Under the pieces are notes generated by a model that did no database searches, was not told the origin of the DNA, and saw nothing but the letters and a program-made list of their open reading frames with translations. 13,731 nucleotides of DNA. It comes from DATCZS01 sp036525795. Its GTDB lineage: Bacteria; Actinomycetota; Acidimicrobiia; Spongiisociales; ZC4RG35. The stretch lies in assembly GCA_036525795.1 (NCBI GenBank), contig DATCZS010000013.1:1-13731 (forward strand), written 5' to 3'. Below, in pieces: positions 1 through 5,942 of this stretch (the first letter of the stretch is position 1; each line of letters starts with the position of its first letter). A program made the position numbers and the translations under genes.

Positions 1-1050
1 GTTGAAGACGGCGGCGGCGGCCAGTGTTGCGCCGGCGATCACCAGGTCGGGTGCTTGCTGCGGTATGCCGGCCTCGTTGGTTCCTCCCAGGAGGCGGGGG
101 AGTGCCACCACCGGGATGGCGTAGACGCCCGCGATCACCGACGCGACCAGGGTGTAGGTGACGGTGCGGGAGATGATCCGGTCGATCTCATACAGCCGGT
201 AGCGGGTGATGGCGATGCCGATCGAGATGGGGATCCCTGCCAGCGCCAGCGTCGAAATGACTCCCTGAACATTCGAGACTGTGTTCTCGAGCCCCAGCGG
301 GTCTCGGATTCGAGGTTCCAGCACTATTCCCGACAGGAGCGTGACAGCGAGAACTCCCACGGCCCAGGTCAGCCATCGGAACTGGAGGCGTTCGACGCCG
401 GAACTCCGGCGGAAACGCACCACCAGGTTCCCAACCGAGAGTGGGACCATCAGCAAGAGAATCAGGTTGAGGTAGCTCATGGCCGGCATCATCGAGCCGG
501 CGAAGATCTCGTCGTACGGCGTTTCGACCCACGGTCCCAGGCTGACGAAGACCGCCACCGCGTTGGTCGTCATCACCGCTCCTGCGAGCCACATGGCCGA
601 TCGCCACACCCGGGACGAGGCGCGCCCGGCCGGGAACAACAGCACGAGATGGATGGGGAGCAGGAAGTAGCCCAACCACAGCCATCCGCCGAAGTTGAGG
701 ACCATGGAGGTGAGCAAGTCGAGGGAGGCCGGCGACACCGCAAGCGCACCTTGCTCGATCTGTGCGAAGCTGAACCCGGTCCTCGCGACGATCAGCGTTT
801 CCAACGCATTGCCCCACGCACCGCAGAAGGCACCCCATGCCAACGCCCACACTGCCCCGCTGCGCGGCGCAGCCCGCATGGCGACGACCATCACCGTTCC
901 GAATGCCGTCCCGAGAAAGATCTGCTCGAAGAAGCCGTCGGTGTCGCCGATCGACAGTGAAACCGCTACGAAGGTCGGTATTGCGGCGATGGCGGCGGCA
1001 ATCACCAGGTACCCAAGGCGGCGGCGGGTGTTGTCGGAGACGGGGATCAT
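1..1050 (-). CDS. Probable sensor histidine kinase, N-terminal membrane region (partial, runs off the left edge)
   Basis: The frame is open from an ATG at 1050 to base 1, giving 350 residues with no stop, so the C-terminal part lies outside the window. The protein starts MIPVSDNTRRR and is very hydrophobic, with roughly eight to ten membrane segments. Near residues 285-305 it carries the sequence TRYRLYEIDRIISRTVTYTL, followed by further hydrophobic helices. In actinobacteria this YRLYEIDRIISRT motif typically closes the membrane module of multi-pass sensor histidine kinases (often with GAF and HisKA_3 domains) and sometimes of adenylate cyclases. The kinase domain itself is not visible, so the enzymatic call is inferred from the motif. 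A purine-rich GAGGAGAG lies about 10 bases before the ATG. The start overlaps the stop of a possible leader ORF as ATGA. The predicted role is sensing a membrane or extracellular signal. Confidence 0.72.
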   Translation of the reverse strand, partial: MIPVSDNTRRRLGYLVIAAAIAAIPTFVAVSLSIGDTDGFFEQIFLGTAFGTVMVVAMRAAPRSGAVWALAWGAFCGAWGNALETLIVARTGFSFAQIEQGALAVSPASLDLLTSMVLNFGGWLWLGYFLLPIHLVLLFPAGRASSRVWRSAMWLAGAVMTTNAVAVFVSLGPWVETPYDEIFAGSMMPAMSYLNLILLLMVPLSVGNLVVRFRRSSGVERLQFRWLTWAVGVLAVTLLSGIVLEPRIRDPLGLENTVSNVQGVISTLALAGIPISIGIAITRYRLYEIDRIISRTVTYTLVASVIAGVYAIPVVALPRLLGGTNEAGIPQQAPDLVIAGATLAAAAVFN

Positions 1051-1154
1051 GCCGGTCCCGGCTCTCCTCTGGCGGGCACCGTAGGCGGTTCCACCCAGCG
1101 GTCCCCGGCCCGGTGGGCACCCGAAGCGACGAGGGCGAGATCGGCGGTGACCAT
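1047..1154 (-). CDS. Possible 35-residue leader ORF overlapping the kinase start
   Basis: An ATG at 1154 opens a short frame (MVTADLALVASGAHRAG...) that stops at TGA 1049-1047, sharing ATGA with the kinase start at 1050. It lies just downstream of a plausible promoter whose predicted start of transcription falls within a few bases of this ATG, so it could be translated from a nearly leaderless mRNA and couple translation to the kinase. The peptide resembles no family I know, is short and Pro/Ala/Gly-rich, and may be fortuitous. Confidence 0.25.
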   Translation of the reverse strand: MVTADLALVASGAHRAGDRWVEPPTVPARGEPGPA

Positions 1155-1162
1155 CAGGGCCA

Positions 1163-1192
1163 GCTATACCCGCGGCGAGGTCGCTCTTGGAA
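1163..1192 (-). promoter_or_regulatory. Candidate sigma-70-type promoter for the histidine kinase
   Basis: On the minus strand, TTCCAA (1192-1187) and TATAGC (1168-1163) are separated by 18 bases. The expected transcription start is near 1156, just before the leader ORF. This is supported by pattern only. Confidence 0.3.
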
Positions 1193-1262
1193 CCCTCATT
1201 CGGTGATTCTTGCCGATCACCCGTTACGAGACCGTGACGAGCGTTCGGGTCGTCGAGACCGC

Positions 1263-1291
1263 TTCCTTCAGCTCACCAATCGCGGTATGCT
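1263..1291 (+). promoter_or_regulatory. Candidate vapBC promoter giving a leaderless mRNA
   Basis: TATGCT (1286-1291) fits a -10 element, and TTCCTT (1263-1268), 17 bases upstream, a weak -35. Transcription would start at about 1298-1300, which is the A of the vapB ATG. No Shine-Dalgarno sequence precedes that ATG, which agrees with a leaderless transcript. Confidence 0.4.
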
Positions 1292-1299
1292 GACATACC
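1284..1299 (+). promoter_or_regulatory. Palindromic operator abutting vapB (autoregulation site)
   Basis: GGTATG-CTGA-CATACC is a perfect inverted repeat with 6-base arms and a 4-base spacer. It covers the candidate -10 element and ends exactly at the vapB start codon. Ribbon-helix-helix antitoxins, alone or with their toxin, repress their own promoters by binding such palindromes, so this is the likely VapB/VapBC operator. Confidence 0.6.
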
Positions 1300-1521
1300 A
1301 TGAAGCGAACAACGGTCAAGCTGCCCGATGACCTCGACGCCAAGCTGCGCCACGAGGCCGAACGCCGCCGAATCACCATCTCTGAGCTGACGCGCGAGGC
1401 AATCGAGAATCACCTGGGCGGTCACCATCGGAGGCTTCGCGCTGCAGGCGCCGGGCGCAGCGGACGTGACGACATCTCCGAGCGCATCGAAGAGATCCTC
1501 GCAGCCGAGGTGACTCGATAG
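1300..1521 (+). CDS. vapB: VapB-like ribbon-helix-helix antitoxin
   Basis: This is a 73-residue protein. Residues 1-40 (MKRTTVKLPDDLDAKLRHEA... followed by ITISELTREAIENHL) have the CopG/Arc-type ribbon-helix-helix pattern: a short beta strand (TTVKLPDDL), a helix rich in Arg/Lys/Glu, a turn, and a second helix. In this family a dimer binds DNA, and the C-terminal tail (here DDISERIEEILAAEVTR) wraps and inhibits the partner PIN ribonuclease. The gene lies directly before a PIN-domain frame and its TAG stop (1519-1521) overlaps the toxin's apparent initiation point. The start sits at the end of a perfect palindrome, as expected for an autoregulated module. It lacks a Shine-Dalgarno sequence and is probably leaderless. 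Confidence 0.85.
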   Translation: MKRTTVKLPDDLDAKLRHEAERRRITISELTREAIENHLGGHHRRLRAAGAGRSGRDDISERIEEILAAEVTR

Positions 1522-1931
1522 CCCTCCTCGTCGACGCCGGCCCCCTCTACGCCTACGTCGACGCCGACGACCGCCATCACAGTGAATCGCTCGAGCTGCT
1601 GCTGGAGCATCCGGGCCCACTCATCGTTCCGGCGCTCGTCATCACCGAGGTGGCCTACCTCATCGGAACACGACTTGGCGTCGACGCCGAGGTCCGCTTC
1701 CTCGGTGATCTCGCGGCGGGTGAGTTCGCCATCGAGCCGGTCAGGGCGAGTGACTGGCTTCGCATCGCCGAGCTGGTGAGTCGGTATCGGGACCTGCCGC
1801 TAGGGACCGTCGACGGTTCCGTCGTGGCAACGTCTGAACGACTCAGAGTCACCACGATCGCAACACTCGACCGGAGGCACTTCTCCGTCGTCCGTCCCAC
1901 CCACACCGACGCATTCGAACTCGTCCCTTGA
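1518..1931 (+). CDS. vapC: VapC-like PIN-domain ribonuclease toxin with non-canonical start (ATA)
   Basis: The frame encodes about 137 residues, normal for VapC. Counting the ATA at 1518 as residue 1, the PIN acidic residues are D6 (ALLVDAGPLYAYVDADD), E44 (VITEVAYL), D99 (LGTVDGSVVA) and D118 (TLDRRHF). VapC toxins are Mg-dependent endoribonucleases that cleave tRNA or rRNA and are neutralised by VapB. Back to the in-frame TGA at 1467 there is no ATG, GTG, TTG or CTG in this frame before the first PIN strand. The first in-frame GTG is at 1650, which would delete D6 and E44. GAGGTGA at 1507-1513 is well placed as a Shine-Dalgarno for the ATA, which overlaps the vapB stop as ATAG. Either AUA is used, or the start codon has mutated and the toxin is poorly made, or there is a sequence error. 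Confidence 0.75.
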   Translation: MALLVDAGPLYAYVDADDRHHSESLELLLEHPGPLIVPALVITEVAYLIGTRLGVDAEVRFLGDLAAGEFAIEPVRASDWLRIAELVSRYRDLPLGTVDGSVVATSERLRVTTIATLDRRHFSVVRPTHTDAFELVP

Positions 1932-2277
1932 GGTCTGAAGCGCGCCGATCACGAAATCAGGCGCACGAGCGAGCATTCCAAGGAGTGCCCGGGATCGGCA
2001 CGTCGCAGAATGGTGGTGTTGGACCCGGTGACACGCAGTGTGGCGGGTGGCACCATCCGTGGGCTCTGCAACAGCCGTGCTTGATCTGTTCGTTCCATTT
2101 GGCTACCCGATCGGCCAGATGTCGCACGATCACCTCGCGGAGCAGATCGCTGACTTCCTGTCCTTTCGCACATCGAGAGGTTCTCAACCAGCAGCCCGAA
2201 CTCGGCCCAACCCCACGCCAACCCCCGATCCGACTCGTCGAAGGCTGCCGCGGAGCCTCATCGAGGTGTCAGATCGC
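1932..2277. other. Gene-free stretch between vapC and the anti-sigma gene
   Basis: I see no convincing gene here. Short frames exist on both strands, including a TTG-started minus frame of 76 residues (2187-1957) whose first half looks helical but whose second half is Cys/Pro/His-rich and unlike a folded protein. No clear terminator, repeat or RNA gene was recognised. The two flanking operons converge here. Confidence 0.5.
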
Positions 2278-2907
2278 CTACGCCCCCGTGTCCAGAACCG
2301 TCACGCCGGACGGCGATTCGTCCTCGTCGATCGGCTCCAGCGTCACCCACAGTCTCGGGAAGTCGGCGCGGCGAACGCCGGACGAGAGTTCGACCTCCCC
2401 GGGTCCGGTGAAGGTGCCCGCCGAGATGTGGACCGGGCCCTCGCTCAACCACACCTCGTAGAAGAAGCCCTCCGGGGCCGGCTCCAAGCCCTCGACTTCG
2501 ATGAGCATCCTTGTCCCGGTGTCCGTGTTCCATCCTGAGACGGTCGACATGGCCATCGGTGCCTCGGGTGTGCCTGGCATCTCAGCAGTCCAATCCGGGT
2601 TCGCTAGCTGGGCGAGGATGCCGAAGCCGAGAATCGTCAGGGCAACGGCGGCAACACCGATCGCAGCGAGAGGTCTTCGCAACCAAGGCTTGGCCTCTTC
2701 ACGACGCCCAGCCGAGATGAGTCCAACCACCTGGCCTTGGAGCTCGGGCGCAGGTTCCTCCCAAAGAGCCGGATCGTCGAGAAGAGCCCCCGCGCGTCCC
2801 AGGTCCTCGATCCGCGACCGACACGCTGCGCAGCCTTCAACATGCAGCGCAGCCGAACGATCGGCATCACCGGCCAGATAGGCCACGCGCACCTCTTCGC
2901 AATTCAT
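2278..2907 (-). CDS. Zinc-binding anti-sigma factor with RskA-type C-terminal domain
   Basis: This 209-residue protein has the three-part layout of an ECF anti-sigma factor. Residues 1-40 form a ZAS-type zinc domain: C3, then H22-x3-C26-x2-C29 (HVEGCAACRSR). One membrane helix spans about 80-101 (LAAIGVAAVALTILGFGIL). Residues 113-209 match the extracytoplasmic domain of anti-sigma-K factor RskA, with FYEVWLSEG, SAGTFTG and LWVTLEP blocks. The N-terminal domain would hold the sigma factor at the membrane until a signal leads to proteolysis or release. The start overlaps the sigma stop as ATGA, so the two are translationally coupled and made in a fixed ratio. Confidence 0.88.
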   Translation of the reverse strand: MNCEEVRVAYLAGDADRSAALHVEGCAACRSRIEDLGRAGALLDDPALWEEPAPELQGQVVGLISAGRREEAKPWLRRPLAAIGVAAVALTILGFGILAQLANPDWTAEMPGTPEAPMAMSTVSGWNTDTGTRMLIEVEGLEPAPEGFFYEVWLSEGPVHISAGTFTGPGEVELSSGVRRADFPRLWVTLEPIDEDESPSGVTVLDTGA

Positions 2908-3434
2908 GCTGTCGCCTCCTGAAGATGTGCAAGCAGCTCGGCCATTCTCCTATGTGCTCGGTATGACCGTGATTTCACGGTGCCCACGGGGATGCCCAGC
3001 CGTTCGGCAGCCTCACCATGGGTGAGACCCAAGAAGTGGATTGCTCGCATCACGGCCCGTTCGTCGTCCGAGAGTTTGTCGAGGGCCGCTCGTACTTCCC
3101 AGGCTTCCCACAGACCTTCGAACGAAGGCGGCAAGACCGCCACCTCCGGTTCCAGGTGGTTCGAATCGTGGCGCCTCTCCCTTCGATGGAGATCGACCGC
3201 AACTCTCCGTGCAATCGCATACAGCCAGGGAGCCGGGTCTCGCTCAACATCGAACCTGCCCGCTGCTCGCCAGGCTTGCAGGAACGTCAGCTGCACCGCT
3301 TCCTCGGCCAGGCTGCGATCGCCCAATGCCCGGAACGCAATGCTGAAGATGGCCCGGCCGTAGCGGTCGTATAGGGCGCGTACCGCCGAGGCATCGCCTC
3401 GACGGAATTGCGCCATGAGCCTCTTCGTAGCCAC
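2904..3434 (-). CDS. ECF-family RNA polymerase sigma factor
   Basis: The 176 residues contain sigma region 2 (about 8-88: ALYDRYGRAIFSIAFRALGD, then EEAVQLTFLQAWRAAGRFD and the region ending AIARRVAVDLHRRERR) and region 4 (about 112-168: LSDDERAVMRAIHFLGLTHG, then the helix-turn-helix AAERLGIPVGTVKSRSYRA). Regions 1 and 3 are absent, which defines the ECF class. It directs RNA polymerase to a small stress-type regulon and is controlled by the anti-sigma factor encoded immediately downstream. The GTG at 3434 is used here, with AGGA a few bases upstream; an ATG at 3416 preceded by AGAGG is an equally good start and would shorten the protein by six residues. It begins 21 bases after the lipoprotein stop, so all three genes are probably one operon. 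Confidence 0.9.
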   Translation of the reverse strand: MATKRLMAQFRRGDASAVRALYDRYGRAIFSIAFRALGDRSLAEEAVQLTFLQAWRAAGRFDVERDPAPWLYAIARRVAVDLHRRERRHDSNHLEPEVAVLPPSFEGLWEAWEVRAALDKLSDDERAVMRAIHFLGLTHGEAAERLGIPVGTVKSRSYRAHRRMAELLAHLQEATA

Positions 3435-3455
3435 GGTGTTCCTGACCCTGCCGAA

Positions 3456-3959
3456 TCACCCCGACGCTAGGCCGATGCCTTCTCCTGTGGGAGAGAGGAG
3501 GTACCAGACGTCGTTGAGGCCTTGGCCGTTGATGTCGCCTGCGGCGGCGTCGTTGGCGAAGTAGTAGAGCGGCCAGCCGTTGTAGGTGACCTGGGTCGAT
3601 CCGTCGTCTCGGGTGGTGGTTCCGAACAGGGAGTCGTCCACGCCGTCGCCGGACGAGACGTCACCGAGCAGGGGCGGCCATGCGGCTTCGCACTGGTCGT
3701 AGCAGGTGCTGTCGCCCTGGGCGTCCGGGACGAACAGGTAGAGGGCGAATCCGTCTCCATCTACCAGGATCGTTCCCACCTCAGACTCGGCCACCGCGAC
3801 ACTCGCCGATGCCGGCGCAGTGTCTGGTGACTCCGTTGTCGTCGTGGTTGGGGCAGTCGTTGTCGTGGTTTCGACTGTCGTTGGTGCTGCCTCGTCATCG
3901 CCGCCGCATCCGGCGATGACCATGCCGGTCAGAGCGATGATCGCCAGGGTCCTTCTCAT
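3456..3959 (-). CDS. Secreted-repeat lipoprotein (COG4315 / PF03640 type)
   Basis: This is a 167-residue lipoprotein. Residues 1-18 (MRRTLAIIALTGMVIAGC) are a lipoprotein signal with lipobox VIAGC, so C18 would be lipidated. A Thr-rich linker (ETTTTTAPTTTTTESPD) follows. The globular part has the repeat of PF03640: GTILVDGDGFALYLFVPDAQ with CYDQCEAAWPPLL, then TYNGWPLYYFANDAAAGDIN and VWYLL. The repeat's function is unknown. I chose the ATG at 3959 because GAGGAGAG lies about 5 bases before it and the signal peptide begins there; the open frame continues upstream to 4166 but that part is not protein-like. It leads the sigma/anti-sigma operon, so it may be an envelope target or sensor partner of that system. 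Confidence 0.85.
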   Translation of the reverse strand: MRRTLAIIALTGMVIAGCGGDDEAAPTTVETTTTTAPTTTTTESPDTAPASASVAVAESEVGTILVDGDGFALYLFVPDAQGDSTCYDQCEAAWPPLLGDVSSGDGVDDSLFGTTTRDDGSTQVTYNGWPLYYFANDAAAGDINGQGLNDVWYLLSPTGEGIGLASG

Positions 3960-3987
3960 TCTGCTCTCCTCACTGGGGACAGCAGTC

Positions 3988-4016
3988 AATACGGCTGGAC
4001 CCGCCGGACGGTTCTC
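3988..4016 (-). promoter_or_regulatory. Candidate ECF-type promoter of the lipoprotein-sigma-anti-sigma operon
   Basis: On the minus strand, GAGAACC (4016-4010) and CGTATT (3993-3988) are 16 bases apart. This fits the common ECF pattern of an AAC-containing -35 and a CGT-containing -10. Transcription would begin near 3981, leaving a leader of about 22 bases that contains the lipoprotein's ribosome-binding site. It suggests that the sigma factor activates its own operon. Confidence 0.5.
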
Positions 4017-4143
4017 GACCGGTGATGCCGGAATCGGGGGGTGACCGCTGAAGACTCGAACTCCGAACCGGCGGGGCAACCGCATCGTGGAAATCCCTTG
4101 CGAATACCGGTGATTACGAGGACCGGAGAGGACCCCCCGATGG

Positions 4144-4212
4144 ACGGCTGTGGAGGGGTACGACATTGCATGGGATGCGAGAGGTCAGGGGTTCACACCC
4201 CTCAGCTCCACA
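4144..4212 (+). tRNA. tRNA-Ala-like gene, degenerate, with GGG anticodon
   Basis: The 3' half reads like a bacterial tRNA-Ala. It has an anticodon loop ATGGGAT (4170-4176) with T33, anticodon GGG (4172-4174) and A37; a variable loop AGGTC (4182-4186); a T stem AGGGG/CCCCT (4187-4191, 4198-4202); and an acceptor strand CAGCTCC plus discriminator A (4203-4210). The 5' acceptor strand (4144-4150) pairs at five of seven positions and keeps G3-U70, the alanine identity pair. Defects are clear: positions 8-26 are represented by 14 bases instead of about 19, so no proper D arm forms; the T loop has six bases (TTCACA); and pair 27-43 is mismatched. CCA is not encoded. It is a pseudogene, an attachment-site remnant or an unusual tRNA-like RNA. 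Confidence 0.55.
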
Positions 4213-4215
4213 CCT

Positions 4216-4245
4216 CGAAATCCCCTGTTGCGTAGGGGGATTTCG
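4216..4245 (+). terminator. Strong hairpin after the tRNA-like gene
   Basis: CGAAATCCCC (4216-4225) pairs perfectly with GGGGATTTCG (4236-4245) around a 10-base loop, followed by GCGTTTC. The 10-bp stem sits six bases after the tRNA-like 3' end, the usual place for an intrinsic terminator. The T tract is short. Confidence 0.65.
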
Positions 4246-4377
4246 GCGTTTCAGACTCACTGTGCCAACCGGTCAAACAGCCTCTAGGCCCGCTGCGTGT
4301 CTCTTCCAGGAGTTGGCAGGCAAGTCCTAGACCCGCCGAACAACGGGGCGTACGATGCAATTGGGAGGCGAGAGCCG

Positions 4378-5070
4378 ATGCCGGATACGCTGACTGCCAC
4401 CTCTTCGCTGAGGAGGAGAACCGTCGCCCGGGGGAAGAAGACGCCCACGGGTGCAAGCAGCGTCGTCAGGTGGCTGGCTGCTGCCGGATTCGTCGGTCCC
4501 GTGGTTTACACGGCGACATGGCTCGTCCTCGGGTTCTTGGACTCCGACTACAGGCATATCCGGGATCCGATCAGCAACCTGAGCGCGACAGGGGCTGCCA
4601 ACGCGCCGCTCATGACCTCCATCGTCTTCTTGTTTGCATTCCTCATTGGTGTCTTCGGCTACGCCCTTCACCGTGGACTCCCGGTCGGATCCTGGGCAGG
4701 CCCGGCGGCATTGGTCATCGCCGGAGTCGGCTACGTGGGGATCGCGCTTGCTCCACTCGACCTCGCAGGTCTGGAAGACCCGAACATCCCGCATACGATC
4801 TCGGCTTCGGTCACCGTCTTCGCTCTGATGTTTGCGCCCCTTCTCACATTCCCGAGGCTGAGGCGGGATTCTGACTGGCGGAGTCTCAGCGGATACTCCA
4901 TTGCGACAACCGCTGCGGCCCTCGCCTTCGCCCTCCTCGCCTCATTGCCCGCCTTGGCGGACTACGAAGGCCTCATGCAGCGTCTCGTCCTGGGCGTCGT
5001 CCTCATCTGGATGATCGTGTGCGCATTCCGCCTCTACACGAGGTCAACTCCGGCTCCCTCGACATATTGA
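4378..5070 (+). CDS. DUF998-family multi-pass membrane protein
   Basis: This 230-residue protein has a basic N-terminal tail (about 1-27: LRRRTVARGKKTPTG) and six predicted membrane helices (about 32-54, 78-98, 107-127, 142-159, 172-192 and 203-220). Conserved DUF998 features are visible: HIRDPISNLSATG after helix 1, IAPLDL-like and PHTISA segments before helix 4, and YEGLMQRL before helix 6. The family's biochemical function is unknown. I chose the ATG at 4378 because GGGAGGCGAG lies just upstream; the longer open frame from 4297 has no such signal. The gene stands alone, about 130 bases after the terminator-like hairpin. Confidence 0.8.
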   Translation: MPDTLTATSSLRRRTVARGKKTPTGASSVVRWLAAAGFVGPVVYTATWLVLGFLDSDYRHIRDPISNLSATGAANAPLMTSIVFLFAFLIGVFGYALHRGLPVGSWAGPAALVIAGVGYVGIALAPLDLAGLEDPNIPHTISASVTVFALMFAPLLTFPRLRRDSDWRSLSGYSIATTAAALAFALLASLPALADYEGLMQRLVLGVVLIWMIVCAFRLYTRSTPAPSTY

Positions 5071-5094
5071 GCGAACTTCTGTGGCTGCGGGCAA

Positions 5095-5112
5095 GACCAC
5101 CTGCCGGTGGTC
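5095..5112 (+). terminator. Perfect 7-bp hairpin after the DUF998 gene
   Basis: GACCACC and GGTGGTC flank a TGCC tetraloop 25 bases beyond the DUF998 stop. There is no T tract, so termination is only possible. Confidence 0.35.
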
Positions 5113-5211
5113 GGCAAGAGCAGACCGGCTGACCGCCTCCAGTCCTCAATCTCGCGAGGATCCCGTTGGCTTGCGACCGTAACTATTCACGCCTGCCGGC
5201 ACGTCTCCTTT

Positions 5212-5225
5212 GTGTACGCATACAC
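5212..5225 (+). promoter_or_regulatory. Short palindrome upstream of the small membrane protein
   Basis: GTGTA-CGCA-TACAC forms an inverted repeat with 5-base arms, 20 bases before the ATG at 5245 and just upstream of the AGGAAGGA ribosome-binding sequence. It could be an operator for a dimeric repressor; no regulator can be named. Confidence 0.3.
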
Positions 5226-5244
5226 GGAACAGGAAGGATGTGAC

Positions 5245-5445
5245 ATGTCTCGGTACACAATCACGATGATCGGCGGGATCGCGATGACAGCCATCTCGGG
5301 AGGTCTGTTGATCGGGTGGCTGGCCCTCAACACCGGCTCGGGTTTCGTCGGCCTGTTGTTCATACTGGGAATGTTCGTGGGGATGGCCGTCTTTGCGGGT
5401 AGCGCCGCCGAGGCGGTGCGGTCACCGGATCGCCGGCAGGTCTGA
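5245..5445 (+). CDS. Small two-helix membrane protein, unknown function
   Basis: This 66-residue protein begins MSRYTITMIGG. It is almost entirely two membrane helices (about 8-28 and 33-52, joined by a short NTGSG turn) with a short charged tail EAVRSPDRRQV. I do not recognise a family. The ATG at 5245 is preceded by AGGAAGGATG at a good ribosome-binding distance; the open frame upstream to 5107 is not protein-like. It lies 174 bases after the DUF998 gene and is followed by a long non-coding stretch. Confidence 0.65.
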   Translation: MSRYTITMIGGIAMTAISGGLLIGWLALNTGSGFVGLLFILGMFVGMAVFAGSAAEAVRSPDRRQV

Positions 5446-5942
5446 ACCGCCATTCGGCGATCCGTCCGCCCCACCCAACGGTCACGCAGTGTCGCCGCCG
5501 GAGGCGCCCTGGTTGCCGGTGACCCCTGGCTGACCGCGAGTCCTCGCCCGAGGGGTGTGAGCTCTAACGGGAGGGGTGTCCTGGGGGTTGGTGATGGCGT
5601 CCGTTGAGTGGGGAGGGGTCGGGCCGGATTACCGGCGCGCCTGGGGGTGGGATGGTGGCTAGTTCGTGGGTGTGGATTGGGTTTGGTGCTGTGGTTTTGG
5701 GTTGGGTTTGGTCGATGTACGGGGTGTTGGTGGTTCTCTGGGGCTGAGGACCGTTGGGACACCCGGACCCAGGATTGGGAGCGTGGCTCTGGCTGTCTGG
5801 TAGGCCCGGACTCGGCTTCTTGGGGCGGCGGAGTCCGGGCCTGCTGCGTGGTGGGCCCGGCCGCACCCCGCCCCCAACGAATCACGCATCGGGCAATCAG
5901 GCATCGCGTCTCGGACACGCTGCCGCCCGCCCTTCCTCGTCC
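5446..5942. other. Non-coding stretch with a G/T-skewed patch and an inverted repeat
   Basis: No frame here looks like a real protein. The long minus-strand frame is Pro/Thr/Arg low-complexity. The stretch holds a strongly G- and T-biased patch on the plus strand (about 5641-5740) and a 12-bp inverted repeat at 5802-5842. It separates two converging genes. Confidence 0.6.
5802..5842 (-). terminator. 12-bp perfect inverted repeat downstream of the GNAT gene
   Basis: AGGCCCGGACTC (5802-5813) and GAGTCCGGGCCT (5831-5842) pair perfectly around a 17-base loop. It lies 100 bases beyond the minus-strand GNAT stop and 357 bases beyond the plus-strand small membrane gene. There is no T tract on either side. 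It may be a factor-dependent or bidirectional terminator, or the remains of a mobile element. Confidence 0.4.

Noticed and set aside
188..1120. A 310-codon minus-strand frame overlapping the kinase
   Set aside because: Its translation is Arg-rich without domains, whereas the neighbouring frame from 1050 gives a clean multi-pass membrane protein with a known motif.
1957..2187. A 76-codon minus-strand frame with a helical first half
   Set aside because: It starts with TTG without a ribosome-binding sequence, the second half is not protein-like, and no family is recognised.
3960..4166. N-terminal extension of the lipoprotein to 4166
   Set aside because: It would bury the signal peptide and lipobox inside the protein; the ATG at 3959 has a strong ribosome-binding sequence.
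4187..4213. tmRNA (ssrA) 3' end
   Set aside because: The CAGCTCCA end also fits tmRNA, but no 5' partner, tag ORF or enough space is present upstream, and the anticodon loop and AGGTC variable loop fit tRNA-Ala much better.
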